DNA of 64,000 nucleotides from Miscanthus floridulus (lineage: Eukaryota > Streptophyta > Magnoliopsida > Poales > Poaceae): contig NC_089581.1 in NCBI RefSeq assembly GCF_019320115.1, positions 8,805,707 to 8,869,706 of the forward strand. The letters are read 5' to 3'. A program made the position numbers and the translations under genes. The stretch's first letter is position 1; each line of letters starts with the position of its first letter. The notes under the pieces are model-generated. The model ran no database searches and had not been told where the DNA came from. It saw only the letters and a list, made by a program, of their open reading frames with translations. Of the stretch, positions 35,414 through 55,723 are shown piece after piece.

Positions 35414-36189
35414 CGAGACAAGAGGAATGTACCGACCCAGCGGGCCTGCCACGTCTGCCGACTCCTGAGCTCGTAACCACTGTACCGTGCAACTTTCAGA
35501 CCGAGACGCGACAAAACTTGCTAGCGCTGAAGAAAAAGATTGATGCGAGTATGCGACGCCGACGGCGCGAGCCGGATGCCATCCACGTCCACTACAACTG
35601 GATCCTTCTGCAAGCACCACGCGTCGCATTCGCGTTCACATTCGCACGACGACGACGCCGGCAGCCCGGCACTCCCATGGCGGGCCTCCACCCCACGACC
35701 ACGAGGCCACGAGGGCCTCACGCGCTCTCCGTCGCGATCCGGCAAAGCCCTCAAGACTCATGCCCAGACCAGCCTCAGCCACTGACACTCCGGCCCACCC
35801 GAAGTGCCGCGTCATAGGGACCCACTCGCCATAAGGCGGCTGCGCTCGAGAGGCGGAGACAACGTGCCAGATCCGCTTGCAACTACTACTAGTTTGCTAC
35901 CCAACCCGGACGACCAGAGTAATTACGAAAGGAACTAGCGCTTGCCAACACACAACGGACAGCGCGGCGGCCGGCGACACCCCTCTCATCTCGCCCCCGT
36001 CTCTCTCGCGCGCGGCTGACGTCTCCTCCAGGGGCGGCCGCTAGAAATACTCCCACGCTGACGCGCTCGCACGAGCCGCATCGCATCCGTAGCATCGGGA
36101 TCCCTCTGGCCTTTGGGACCGGGCTGCCCAGCCGCTCGATCGACGTCGGCGAGGAGGCTGGTCTGGTCGGTTGAATCGGAGGCGCGGCG
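35414..36189 (+). promoter_or_regulatory. Squalene synthase upstream region and 5' UTR
   Basis: This GC-rich stretch precedes the start codon. No TATA box was found close to the expected start site, as is common for broadly expressed GC-rich plant promoters. Short open frames on both strands have no domains. Confidence 0.4.
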
Positions 36190-39100
36190 ATGGGGGCGCT
36201 GTCGCGGCCGGAGGAGGCGCTGGCGCTGGTGAAGCTGCGGGTGGCGGCGGGGCAGATCAAGCGCCAGATCCCGCCCGAGGAGCACTGGGCCTTCGGCTAC
36301 TCCATGCTCCAGAAGGTCTCCCGCAGCTTCGCCCTCGTCATCCAGCAGCTCGGACCCGAACTCCGCAATGCCGTCAGTACCAACTCGCTTCGCCTCCCTC
36401 TCTCTTTTTTTTCGTTCCACGCCACACGAATTCGTTTGCGCCGCCACTTGGAGTCCGATGCGTGGCGCCTATGATTTTGTTCGCTTTCGTCCCAACAATT
36501 TTGGTGTGCGCGGCGCTCCGACTCCGTGTGGTGTTTTAATGTCTGTTGTTGCGATCGCGCAGGTGTGCATCTTCTACCTCGTGCTCCGTGCCCTCGACAC
36601 CGTTGGTCAGTAGTCTCATGCCCTTACGCTAGTGCTATTGGTTTTTAGCTTAAGCTATGATGTTTTTGGAATGTTTTGAGGGGGTTGTGATTACTAAGTG
36701 CTAATTATTTGACGGCTGTAGAGGTTCCCGTTGTCACAGTAATAAATAAACTATGTTCAATGACTGCAGAGGATGACACTAGCATCCCGACCGAGGTGAA
36801 GGTGCCCATCCTCCAGGAATTCTACCAGCACATCTACAACCGCGACTGGCGTTTTTCGTGTACGGAATCTGTCCTCTGAATATGCGGCTCTATTTCACCA
36901 AAAATGGGCCTCGTCGTTCTTTTTTCTAGAAGAGATGCCGACTGGTGTGTGTGGCTGTCCTTGCAGGTGGAACAAATCACTACAGAGTGCTGATGGATAA
37001 CTTTCACCACGTATCCACTGCCTTCCTGGAGCTTGGTCAAGGGTAACTTTTATTTCTTCCCTAACTCAGTTGCCTTCTTCAGACTTCCACTAGTCATTAC
37101 TGTCCTTACTTAGGTAGTTTGACAACTTGAGGTTTCGTATACACTGCTTTTCAAAGTCTTAGCTACACTGTTCAGTAAGCACTTTTACAAGAAATATTTG
37201 ACTTTTCTAAATATCAAGCTTTCACTTGGTAGTACGGTAATATATTGCTTGGCTTTGAAATCATTCTCTCATTATCAGGCTGCACGAGGGAAGCAAATAG
37301 CCAGGTTCTGATAGTTACACAAGCAGACAATTTGCATGAGGATAATGTTTGTCTTTATACTTAAACAAGAAAGTGTGCAGTTCCCTAAATTAAATTCAAT
37401 GCACAGTGATTTATTGTCCAATACTGGTGCTGTATCTAAATCAACCATTTCAGGACTAGTTTTTTTAATGTTGTCATAGTAATACTAATGCAGAATATGT
37501 ACTTGAAGTTTTATCTCCTTTTGATTTTCTTGTCAGATATTACTTTAGTAAATAGCCTTGTGGTAAATAACTATATTTTATTTTCAGTTACCAAAAGGCA
37601 ATAGAAGAAATCACTAGGCGAATGGGAGCAGGAATGGCAAAATTTATATGCAAGGAGGTCCGTTAACGTATATCCATTAAAGTATCCAAGCGTAGTCACA
37701 GACTCACAGTGCTAATATAAATAAACTATATGATTATTTATGCTGATGAAACATTGTTATGGTATGTAATACTGTCGTCGCATCATTTTAGCATTTTATA
37801 GGATCTGGATGTTTGTCAGGAATATCATTTGTGAGTTTTCATGACTTAAGAGTGGAAGTACGCCGCGTGTATAGTGAGTACAGTAGTGTCCTTGAATGAA
37901 CGCCAATTGCATTTTACTTGCATCCAATTCATGACCAAAGACCACTTTTCATGCCAGCACACCGTTGTGCCACATTTCTCTGGTTACTGCTCAACATGCA
38001 ACTCCAGTTTCTGGATGAGTGGATACCATATCAATGGGTTGTCAACTTGTAACTGTGGCTGCTTCTCTATATGAAAATATGTTTCCAGGCTCTGCGGCTT
38101 TCAAACATGTTTCCATTACATTGTATGTCATGATAAAACTTTCTCATTGATAGCTTGTGGCTATCATCAAACATGCAGATAAATAAAATTATCTGCTGTC
38201 GCATTTTCATATTATATAGTCATACATGCGTAAAAGTGATTTTATATCCTGCATTGAGTATAAGGCAGCAAGGAAACCTTTATTCTTTCAGCGAGCATTA
38301 TTTAGTAGTCCTTGATTCATGGGAAAACAAGGAGAAAATCCATGCGCTGGTTACACCTACAGTTTCTATACATGTGTTGGTTCAGTATTTCTCTGAACTG
38401 ATGTGAAGTGTCCTTTTTTATTTAGGTTGAAACTGTTGATGACTATGACGAGTATTGCCACTATGTAGCCGGGCTAGTTGGTTATGGACTTTCCAGACTC
38501 TTCTATGCTGCTGGGACGGAAGATCTGGCTCCAGACTCACTGTCAAATTCAATGGGTCTATTTTTACAGGTATGTTAATTGTTGTGAATGAATCAACTGA
38601 GCCATTTTTTGCTCCCTGTGTGATATGGAATTTCTGTTTTAAGAATTTGTGTTGCTAACAATTATTTGTCATCAAATTGCAGAAAACTAATATAATTAGG
38701 GACTATTTGGAGGACATAAATGAGATACCAAAGTCTCGCATGTTCTGGCCTCGAGAGATATGGAGTAAATATGCAGATAAGCTTGAGGTACACAAAATAT
38801 TCAACTTGTTTTTACTGCAATTGAGTAGCTTCACGTATGGCATATGTTCTAAGACTAAATTATCACACATCCAGCAATATTTCTTATTTCATGATATGTG
38901 TTATGTGTTCTACCTGTTGGGGCCTGGGGGAGTCCATAACTGCTGGTTATAGATAGTAGCTCAAATATTATAGTGAACAATAAATAGTCAGATGTTATCT
39001 ACCTAGTCAACCTTATTATGCAGGTTGAACTTTTTGCTGTAGTAATAAATGTTTTTTCTGTGAAACCAGGATTTCAAATATGAGGAAAATTCCGAAAAAG

Positions 39101-41904
39101 CAGTACAGTGCTTGAACGATATGGTGACTAATGCACTAATTCATGCTGAAGAGTGCCTTCAGTACATGTCAGCCTTGAAGGATCATGCCATTTTCCGTTT
39201 TTGTGCAATACCCCAGGTACATAACTTGTTTGGCTTTATTTTGCCTATTGAGGACCTAGTTTTTCAACGCTATTCTGGTGCTCCATTCGTAAATCTAGTT
39301 CCAGAAGATTGAACACTGTTATTTAGAATTGTAACTCAAATCTGCACATAAACCCTCTCTCAAAAAAGTACAATTAGATGTGTTTGTAGCTCTGGAAAAC
39401 AATGTTAAAGTCTGCCAGTATTCATGGAAACTACCTTATAGCTCAGATCTGAGTTAAAAAAAAGGTTTAACTTAAGACTTGTTAATATATCTGCTTTTGT
39501 CAGACAAAGTATACCAAGATTAGCACTGTCCTTAAAGCATGTACTTGTGGTAATTGGACAAGTTTCTCAAAACTGTTATACTATCTTTTTCCTGGAAATA
39601 CCCAAAACCTTTGTATTTTAACTACTTAAAGTAGTTACTGCTTGGAATAATAGTTTAGCGGTTATGGTCTTATGGAAAGCCTTTTTTTTAAATCATGTTT
39701 CATAGCTGAGGAAACTGTTAGATTTTTAGACTCAGTCGAAATATGATATTCTGCTAAGTTGCTCTGCGAACTTTCTTCTAAAAAATCTCATTTGTGGGGA
39801 AATCTAGATTGCATTCCTGGTTTTTTGACTGATCAAGAATGATTCTCCATCTATCTTGGTCAATTATTTAATTTTGTTTTGCATGTTATATACTTTGGTC
39901 CTCAATATATTCTTGAAAGTATTTCCTCCATAGGATACTAAGTTGCTATTTCCTGTTTCTAGATAATGGCAATTGGAACATGTGCTCTTTGCTACAATAA
40001 TGTGCATGTCTTTAGAGGAGTTGTAAAGATGAGACGTGGTAAGCTACTTTTGTAAGACATACTGTACTTCTCCGAGACTTATCTGTCTTTACCTCACAGA
40101 AAATGCCTGTGTGTTCTCGATTATATCACCTTGTCGCACGTAAGCTTGATGAAATCTATTTTGGAGTTCTGCAGTGCTTTGCTTTTGTATGTATATTAGT
40201 ATATACTACATCCCGAGAGAACATACTATGTTTCCTTGATTTCTTTTGATTACTGCTATGTGATTGGTGTTTGATCACTGATGCAATGCATGTTATGCTT
40301 TAGGGAGAAATGTGTGTCTCTATCACAACCTGACACCCTGTATTTATAAGAGGCACAGAAGTGCAATTTGAAACATGCAGGGCACCTACTATTGTTTATG
40401 CATCTGTTTTGGATTTGTGGAGAAACATATGTACATGAATGGGCCTGTTTTATCCTTTCCGTACTTTTTTTTAGAGGGGGGGGGGGGGGGGCAACTGGAT
40501 CTGCATCTTACAATTGCCTCTGGTTCATTAATCACTAATCTAACTACGATAAAATGCAAACTCCTAGTTTCTGTATCTAATTACTCCCTTTCTTAACATC
40601 ATATGACTATTCTATTACTCTGTTTTGTGTACATAATTACCTGACACTTTTTTGCTCTTAGGTCTCACGGCACGAATAATTGACGAGACAAACTCAATGT
40701 CAGACGTCTATACTGCTTTCTATGAGTTTTCTTCATTGATAGAGTCAAAGGTACACTATAAAGTACTGATTGTTGATGCAGCCAATATGGAGTCTAGTTG
40801 CCTTTATATAAATAGAACATCCATACTATTTATTTATAACATTCCTTTGTATAATACTATGAAATTTGATAGGATGTAGGTCGATCCGAACGAACTCCAC
40901 TTAATTGGCTGTTCGCTTGCCACCACTCTTTTGGTTTGTGGTCAGTAAACCATGAGAACTATGTTAAAAAAAAAGTAAATCATGAGAACTTGGGTGAATT
41001 AATCGGTCAACCCAACCTGAGCTACTTGCACCACAACAAAATTGATTATATCCATCAACATCATTGTATTGGCATTCTATCATGTTCCCATTGAATCACG
41101 CAAATAACTACACAAACATCAGTTTAGAAATTGTTCATCGGGTGGGCAGCCTGTTATTATACTACTTCCAGAGTTCCAGTCGAAATTAGTTGCTGTTTCA
41201 GACAGCCCAAATCGACCTGCAATTAGTTTATATCTTGCTGCCAGAAATGTCAACAAATCCTGACCAGTGGGGGGTATATATGTTAACCAGTTGGCCATTT
41301 AGACTACATGTTGAGGTTTCGACCTTGAAATCCTTAATCAAGTTCTTGACTCCCACTGTCGTCTACAGAACTCGCCATTGATTTAAGCTGGTAGTGTGTT
41401 AATGCTGTCCTAATGGATAAGTATAAGTTTATTTAGAGCAAGTTGCCAGGTCCTGACCACCTTAGTACCATTCTGTCTCATTCATGGGGTCAGTCATGAC
41501 CTCTAAACTCTAAAAGGCTTCTGGTTGCTGTTCGAAACTTGATGCATATCTGGTCTATGTTCCAGATTGATGACAATGATCCAAATGCTGCTCTAACACG
41601 GAGAAGTGTGGATTCAATAAAGCAAACTTGCAAGTCATCTGGTTTGGTAAAGAGGAGGTACGCCAATAAGAGTTGCACTTCTCTGTTTGGCATTTTCATC
41701 CTGAATTCCTGATTGTCTGTCTTGATTCTGTAGGGGATACCATTTGGACAAGTCACCTTACAAGCCCATGCTGGTAACCCATAATCTGTAAATTCATATT
41801 AGCATGCTGCTATATAATTTGTCAGTATTCTTCTGTGATTTCCTCAGATCATGATTGTCCTCCTGCTGGTGGCTATTCTTTTCGGAGTACTGTATACCAA
41901 GTGA
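36190..41904 (+). CDS. SQS: Squalene synthase (farnesyl-diphosphate farnesyltransferase), 403 aa, 13 exons
   Basis: It joins two farnesyl diphosphates through presqualene diphosphate and reduces the product with NADPH to squalene, the first committed step to sterols and triterpenes, on the ER membrane. Coding exons: 36190-36372, 36563-36605, 36770-36859, 36967-37042, 37588-37657, 38426-38569, 38683-38787, 39070-39216, 39963-40038, 40662-40750, 41566-41657, 41734-41773, 41848-41904; all introns are GT-AG and the joined frame is open (1212 nt). The two Asp-rich diphosphate/Mg2+ motifs are DTVEDD (73-78) and DYLED (209-213). YCHYVAG (164-170) is the block that carries the catalytic tyrosine in the mammalian enzyme. 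The C-terminal exon (386-403) is a hydrophobic membrane anchor, [18 protein letters not shown]. Length and exon pattern fit plant enzymes. Intron 9 holds a 16-G run. Nothing suggests inactivation. Confidence 0.97.
40476..40491 (+). repeat. Poly-G run (16 G) in squalene synthase intron 9
   Basis: Sixteen consecutive G follow a T-rich stretch. It could form G-quadruplex structure in DNA or pre-mRNA and is prone to sequencing length error. Confidence 0.9.
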
Positions 41905-43091
41905 TGCACTTCGAGCTGGCCTTTTTTCTATGGAGATTTGAGAGAAACTATGCCAATCTGGTATGGCAAACAATTTGAACAATTTAAACCACATTGCTTT
42001 GAACAATTTCCATATTTCCCGAGGCTGACTATGTTGCGTTACTGGTTTTGTATAGGTCCTTTTTGTACTCTCTCTCCAAAGGATGCAGGAAATTCGGAAG
42101 TACTGACTGTAGATCGTTACGGCAGCATGCTACTGCTTCCATGACTCCGCTGCTGCTCTCAATTTGTTTGTTCATTTTATTTTCTCGCGCGGTGTATCGT
42201 TTGAAGCTGCTTTAAGTAAGGGAGAAAATACCACGCGACATGTATCCTACGAACATGTGTTTCTGTTCAGTTAGCAGTGGGCACACTGTAGTTTTGTGTT
42301 GTGTTGACGTCTTCTTTTCAAAGTTGATGTGCTTGTGTTTACCAGAGTTGTGTAGTGGAGAAAAAAAAATTGCCGCGTTGACCTTGAGCAGTCACTCTGA
42401 ACTTTACAGCGTCAATAATACGCCGGCAGTAACATGCGAAGACTACCCCTCCTGTTTTGTTTTCATGAAAAGGATAATATGCGAAGATATCGTGGGTTAA
42501 GTATATGCTTACAAGTACCTAAAATTGATGCGCAGCCTAACAGTACTTGAGCAAATATCACATCGACCTGGCCATGCTGACCACTGTACCTCTATCCCAT
42601 CATGTATCGACGGCGATGGTATATTGCTGGTAAATGAGTACAATAAATAAATAAACGGAGCCATCTCTAGCACTAACAAGTAGAGACATCAGCAATGCCC
42701 AACAAACTTACAATCCTCCTTCTGATGAATAATCAACTGCAATGTAAGGCATTTCCATTTTTATCAGTGGTATACTAATAGCAACGAGACCACCAGAAAA
42801 TATTAACCAACAACCCAATAATACACATCATCCAAAACTAACATGAGCAGCAAAGAACATCCCAACTACCCCCACACGGGCAATGACACTCGGTAACAAA
42901 TAATAGCCCAGCACGGGCAAACAGAGAGCAATAACCAATAAGCCAATAACCAACCTTCACTAAGGTATATGGGGACTTTCTCCAGCACCATACCAACCAC
43001 CCTAGGGTTGACTACAAACTCAACATCTGTTTTCGGTTAATGCCAACAGAACACATTTCAGTTAAGTTCTCGCTTGACTAAGGATCAGTAT
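41905..43091. other. 3' UTRs and intergenic region between convergent genes
   Basis: It contains the 3' end of squalene synthase (plus) and of the helicase (minus). A possible AATAAA signal for the plus strand lies near 42642. No other gene is seen. Confidence 0.45.
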
Positions 43092-47140
<4,049 letters not shown>

Positions 47141-47690
47141 AATTTTGCAAAATGTCTTTGATGAAGTCGCTACCAGTGATCACTAAAACCTGGAAATAAC
47201 AGAAATAAAACAAAACAGTCAGTGCATAAAGAGATAACGTAGAGCATGGCAAACACTTCACAGAAAAAAACAGAGGATCTCAACCAAATGGCTGCTTTTT
47301 CCTTGATAAAAAAAATAAAAACAAATAATAACAGGGGCGGATCCAGTAGAGGGACATGGGTGTACACATGTACACCCAATAATTTTTGCGAAAACTTCGA
47401 AGCTAGGAAGCTTGTCGAATAGCTAAACAGCTTTAGGTTAGGGTTTCGGTGCACAGCTTCGCACAGCATAAAGGGCAGGGAAGAGAACGAGTGGGAGTAC
47501 CTGGTGGGTGCTTGTCGCCGGCGAAGAGACCAACAAAAACCTCAGCACCTGGCTTAGGGCGGCGGCGGCGGCGGCGGCTGTCCACCAGTCGTCGGAGAGC
47601 GAGAGGGGGCGAGAGAGAGAGAACGAACGACGGATGCAGAATATCCGACGGAAGGGGGACTGCAGCTTATGCAGCGACGGCGTAAAAAAA
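47141..47690 (-). promoter_or_regulatory. Helicase 5' UTR with an intron
   Basis: On the minus strand the donor CACCAG|GTACTC at 47501/47500 and the acceptor TTTCCAG|GTTTTAG at 47190/47189 would remove 311 bp, leaving UTR exons 47501 to about 47690 and 47141-47189. A CGG/GCC run occurs near 47562-47580. The intron carries a CAGGGGCGGATCC word near 47332, resembling a hAT terminus. Inferred only; no transcript is available. Confidence 0.5.
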
Positions 47691-47699
47691 AAAGAGCGC

Positions 47700-49190
47700 A
47701 CCCGCCCGGGCCTTACTCTGGGCCTTCTTTTGGGCCGTTTTTTTTTTCGAAATTTCTGTTTCTTTCATTTTTCTTTTGCAAACTTTCAGCCTGGTCGGTT
47801 GACTGGTTCGTATTGTTGCTGGTTCGTGAAGAAGTAATGCTGGCTGGTTTATGTGAGAGAAAAATACTGTTCCGGCTGAAAATTTATAATCATTTACGAC
47901 GAGCCACAGCCAAACGAACAGGTTGTTTGAGTGAGAGCTCTCGAATCGGATTCGGCGCTGCCATGTGTCCGGACATCCACACGCATGCGTGCATCTGGAT
48001 CCCGCGCAGCCTGTGTCCTTGTCCGCTATTTTTCTCCCCCCGCACGCGCATCCTGCACCATAGCAGCATTCGCGCGTTCGGATAACTCGCCTCGCACGCG
48101 TAGCATGCCGTGTCCGCCTCGATTCGTGGCTGTTCGCCCCGCCTCATATGCGTACCCAGACTCCGTCACGCCCTGTAGGATATCGGCGCGCCGCGCGCCC
48201 CGTCCACCATCCCTAGTCTGTCGCGCCCCATTACCCGCCGCCCATGTCGTACCACCATCACTCCCCACGCCCAATGACTCTTCGAACAACATGAAACATG
48301 TGCAACATGAAACACTTGAATGCGTAATACGTATGAAACAAATGAAACATTTGGAATATAAACTGAAACATATGTGTGAAACATATGTAACACTAAGATT
48401 AAACGCTTGCAACATGAAAACACTCACTACAACATAAGACTAAAAAAGCTGAGACATTTGGAACATATTGTTCCAACATATATGTGAAAAATATACAACA
48501 TCTATATCAAAGCGCTTTGATATACAGATAAAACATTTTGAATAAAACCTCTGAAACGTTTGAAACACTTAAAACATATGCTTGCAACATGCGCTTTCAT
48601 CGCAATATCTTCTTGCCATCGTCGCTCATCGCGATGGCCACGACGTCGACAGTGGTCATGACCTTTTGGTGGGGAACGGCGGCGTCAGCGATACCTCGGC
48701 AACACCTCGGCGCGTGTAGGGGATGGGGCACGACAGAGGATGGAGCGCGGCGCGGTGACGGAGGGGGTGCGGCACGGGATGGGGCACAACGTCGGATGGA
48801 GCGCGACGCTGGATGGGAGAGCCACGTGGTGAGGGATGGGGTGCGCGGTGGGTAAGATGGCAGCAGCGAGCGCACGACACAGAAGCACGCAATGGGCGAG
48901 CACGAGGATGGGAGATATTTTTAAGAGAGATGGGGAGAAACGAAGAGAAAGCAGGCATGTTGGCCCGATAGCGCGAAGGCCCGAAAAGTGCATCCGAACG
49001 AATGGACGGACGGACGGCCACTCCTGAGCATTATCGAATTGGATTTTGATCGTCGAAATAACATCCCTATTTTGAACATTTGCCTTCACACAATTTTGTT
49101 TTCCTCTTCTCTTGCCAAGTGAGAGCATGCTCGAATTGTATTTATTGGCTTTCATCCATCTCCGAGCCTGGCTCTCCATCTTGGTTTGGA
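47700..49190. repeat. Composite repeat: GC-rich arms around a TGAAACAT array
   Basis: GC-rich left (about 47930-48280) and right (48640-49020) parts flank 48285-48600, in which GAAACA/AAACAT words recur every 10-30 bp. The flanks contain GTCCGGACATCC on the left and GGACGGACGGACGG on the right, which are weakly inverted. Open frames here overlap on all strands and have no domains. It may be a non-autonomous DNA transposon; the family is not assigned. Confidence 0.45.
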
Positions 49191-50871
49191 ACTAACCTAG
49201 TTTAATTACACACTTAGCAAAAGATTAGTTCACTAGTTGTCTCAATTACCATAACCAACACATAGGGCTTTCACGTGTGTACAGTGCTCAATCACAGTTG
49301 TCTAGTGAGCTCCCATACCCATCGATTTTTAGTGGGGGTCACTAGAGCATGATTGGAGGATTGTAGCCAGTAAAAAAACCTTTTGTATAGTGCTTATCTA
49401 AAAGCACCACCAGAGTTTTTTGATACTGCATTTTCAGTTGAGTGGAGTTATAACTACTAGTTTTTAGGGTAAGCCCTATATACCCCCTCCGTCTCGTGTT
49501 ATTTGGCTCTCTCGCCATTCAGGAGTTCTAGCTACAACATTTGGTATCCAAGAGAATGTTTTGACCCATTGGAGCGACTCAGATTTGCTTACTGAAGATT
49601 AAGGGCTCCATTGATACTTAGGGAGTAGCAAGCGTGCATTCAATTTTCTCATTAGGCTTGCTTAGGTCAAGCGAGAGTTTGTGCATGCTACTCTTGTTGA
49701 TCGGTATCATCTATATGTCTTAGTGGTGTCGAGGAGCTTGAAGATCTCTCGGTGGTGATTGTAAGAGGCTGTCACTGGTGTACACAACAATTGGTGATCT
49801 ACCATTTCGGAGTGGAGAAGGATCAACCACTAGAGAGCACTTGGTCTTGCGCAGATCAAGGGGAATAATACCCTTATAGGGGGTGCTCCAATAGAGACTA
49901 GTGGAGAGTGATGACTCTCCAATACCTCATGAAAACAGACATTGCTTTATCCCTTCCATTTACATCATGCATATACTTTATTGCAATTTACATTTCTAGA
50001 ATTCGAAGCTAGTGTAGGGGCCGGAACTAGGGTGTAGAACTTTTGTACAATAGATGTAAACATTATTCTTAGGTACATAGGTGAAGCAGGCTAGTCGATA
50101 TGTTTAATTTCCATGAGAATTTTAGATCGGCCTAATTAATTACACACTTGGATATATTGATCATTTCAGAGATAAAAGGTAGAAAAATGGGACATGATGA
50201 GACTGGATTGGATTGGCCCAATTCATTACCCACTTGGATATATTTACACATTTTCATCGATAAGAAATTGGGGGTGCATGGGTGATAGAGCAACAACAAA
50301 TTCAGCATAGCACGGGAGTTGGATAAATTAAGCATGCAAGGCGGGACCAAAGAAACACGAGGAAGAATGTTAGTGTTTCATCTACCAACTAGATTTGCGT
50401 CACACACTAGTACGTATGGCTTAGCTTTCGACGACTCAGGGGTTTTAAACTGGTCCAGACAACGAACCCCACACCTAGTGGCGGTTCAATTGTGTTTACC
50501 GAGCATAAAGGCTCAAAGTTTGCAACAAGAGTTACAATACAGAGGTGAAAATGTGTGTGTGAGTGTGTCGAGATCATAACTAAGTAGGAGGCCCCTGACT
50601 CACATTACATAGATGGGAGGCAGAGGTTACAAAGGTGTTGAGATCCATATGTAAGTCAGAGAGGGTGGTGTAGTTGCTTCCCTAGTAAGGTTGGGTTTGA
50701 TCTAACTTGTGTAAATTGCTTATGCTGCTAAAAAATATAACACAATCCAAACAGAGAACTAGAAGCTTCCTTTCAAAAGGAGCCATTTACGCATAGTATA
50801 ATTTTTGGAACACCTTAAACCCTGCTTTCACCTTTTAGTTTTTTGCTTTTCCAAATGAGTGAAAGTAGAGA
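49191..50871. other. Intergenic with old repeat remnants
   Basis: No gene is seen. The part at 49600-50060 reads like a worn LTR. Two copies of an about 86-bp unit begin near 50129 and 50215, sharing ACTTGGATATATT. Confidence 0.4.
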
Positions 50872-51515
50872 GTCTGATTGGTTACTCGCACAAGAGTTGC
50901 ACTGCATAAAGGGTTGTGCAGGATATGCTATGCCTGCATAAGTAAATGCAATTTGGTGTTGTTTAGTTGGGCCATATTATCCTGTTGCATTGCAAGTGCC
51001 TTTGTTTGGTTTGTTGCATTAGGTATCAAGTCTGTGGTTGGTTGTTTGTACCAAGTGAGATAAACCGACCAAACATTTCATCGAACACCCTAAGCGCGTC
51101 CCCTCCGCTCCCTATTCCTGCTCCTCTCGGCACCTCTACTTCTTGATGGGCACAACGCCTAGCGCTAGTGCTTCTCCCAGCGTCGGACCGCTCCCAACCT
51201 AGCATCAACAATGCACTTCGTGCTAGTGCTGCTCCCAGCGACGACATACATCACGACGTGCACCGTCAGCCGAGAGACACCTGCCCGTGCTGCCTCGCCG
51301 AGATGCACGCGCGGGGGCGGTGGGCATGGGGGCGGGTGCAGGAGCTTTGCACAACGGTCGCAAAGACCTTTGCACAGTGGGCTCAAGAGCTGCAGAGCGG
51401 GTGCAAGCTAAATTCTGCATAGATGGAGATTGTAAGGTGTTGTGCAAATAACCAAACATGAATAACTTGTATTATGGGAGCCTGGATAAAGAGTTATGCA
51501 CCTAACCAATAAGAC
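50872..51515. mobile_element. Candidate inverted-repeat DNA element (644 bp)
   Basis: Ends GTCTGATTGGTTA (50872-50884) and TAACCAATAAGAC (51503-51515) are complementary at 12 of 13 positions. The interior is GC-rich with overlapping open frames but no transposase motif. A target duplication is not clear (an AGAGA-like word flanks both sides). It lies about 350 bp upstream of the PP2A TATA box. Confidence 0.4.
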
Positions 51516-52017
51516 CCAGAGAGACATTTATCCATTGTTTTAATTTAAATTTAAATAAAGAGAGATACGCCACATAGCCTTTTAAACAAATAACATATAA
51601 TTTTTTTTTTGCACCATATAACCCACTTTAGCTTTTCCACGATCAACAACCTTTTCAAATCTTACAGCTAAACTGATCAGACCATAAAATAAATAAACAT
51701 TATTTTAGTGTTTTTTTTATTACAAAACTGACGTGTGATTAGTTTTTTCTTTTCAAGCTGAGACGTGTAATTGGCCATTCTTCTTCCAACTACGACCAGT
51801 TCAGCAGCACGGCGAGCATTCCGTCCAACCGTCCGCTTGCTCCCTCCTGAGAGCTAGCCTCCAAACTCGCAATTATATAACCACCGTCCCTTGCAACTTT
51901 CCAGACCTTTTGCCCCCCTCCCTCCTCCCCACCTCTCGTTTTCTCCTCCCTCCTCCGCCTGCCCCCCTCTCACGAGCGCGCGCGCCCGCCCAGATCTAGG
52001 GTTCCATCCGCGGCAAG
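51516..52017 (+). promoter_or_regulatory. PP2A promoter and 5' UTR
   Basis: A TATA box, TATATAA, lies at 51874-51880, about 140 bp upstream of the start codon. The UTR is strongly pyrimidine-rich (CT runs 51905-51970), a Y-patch pattern common in plant housekeeping promoters. Confidence 0.65.
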
Positions 52018-55723
<3,706 letters not shown>

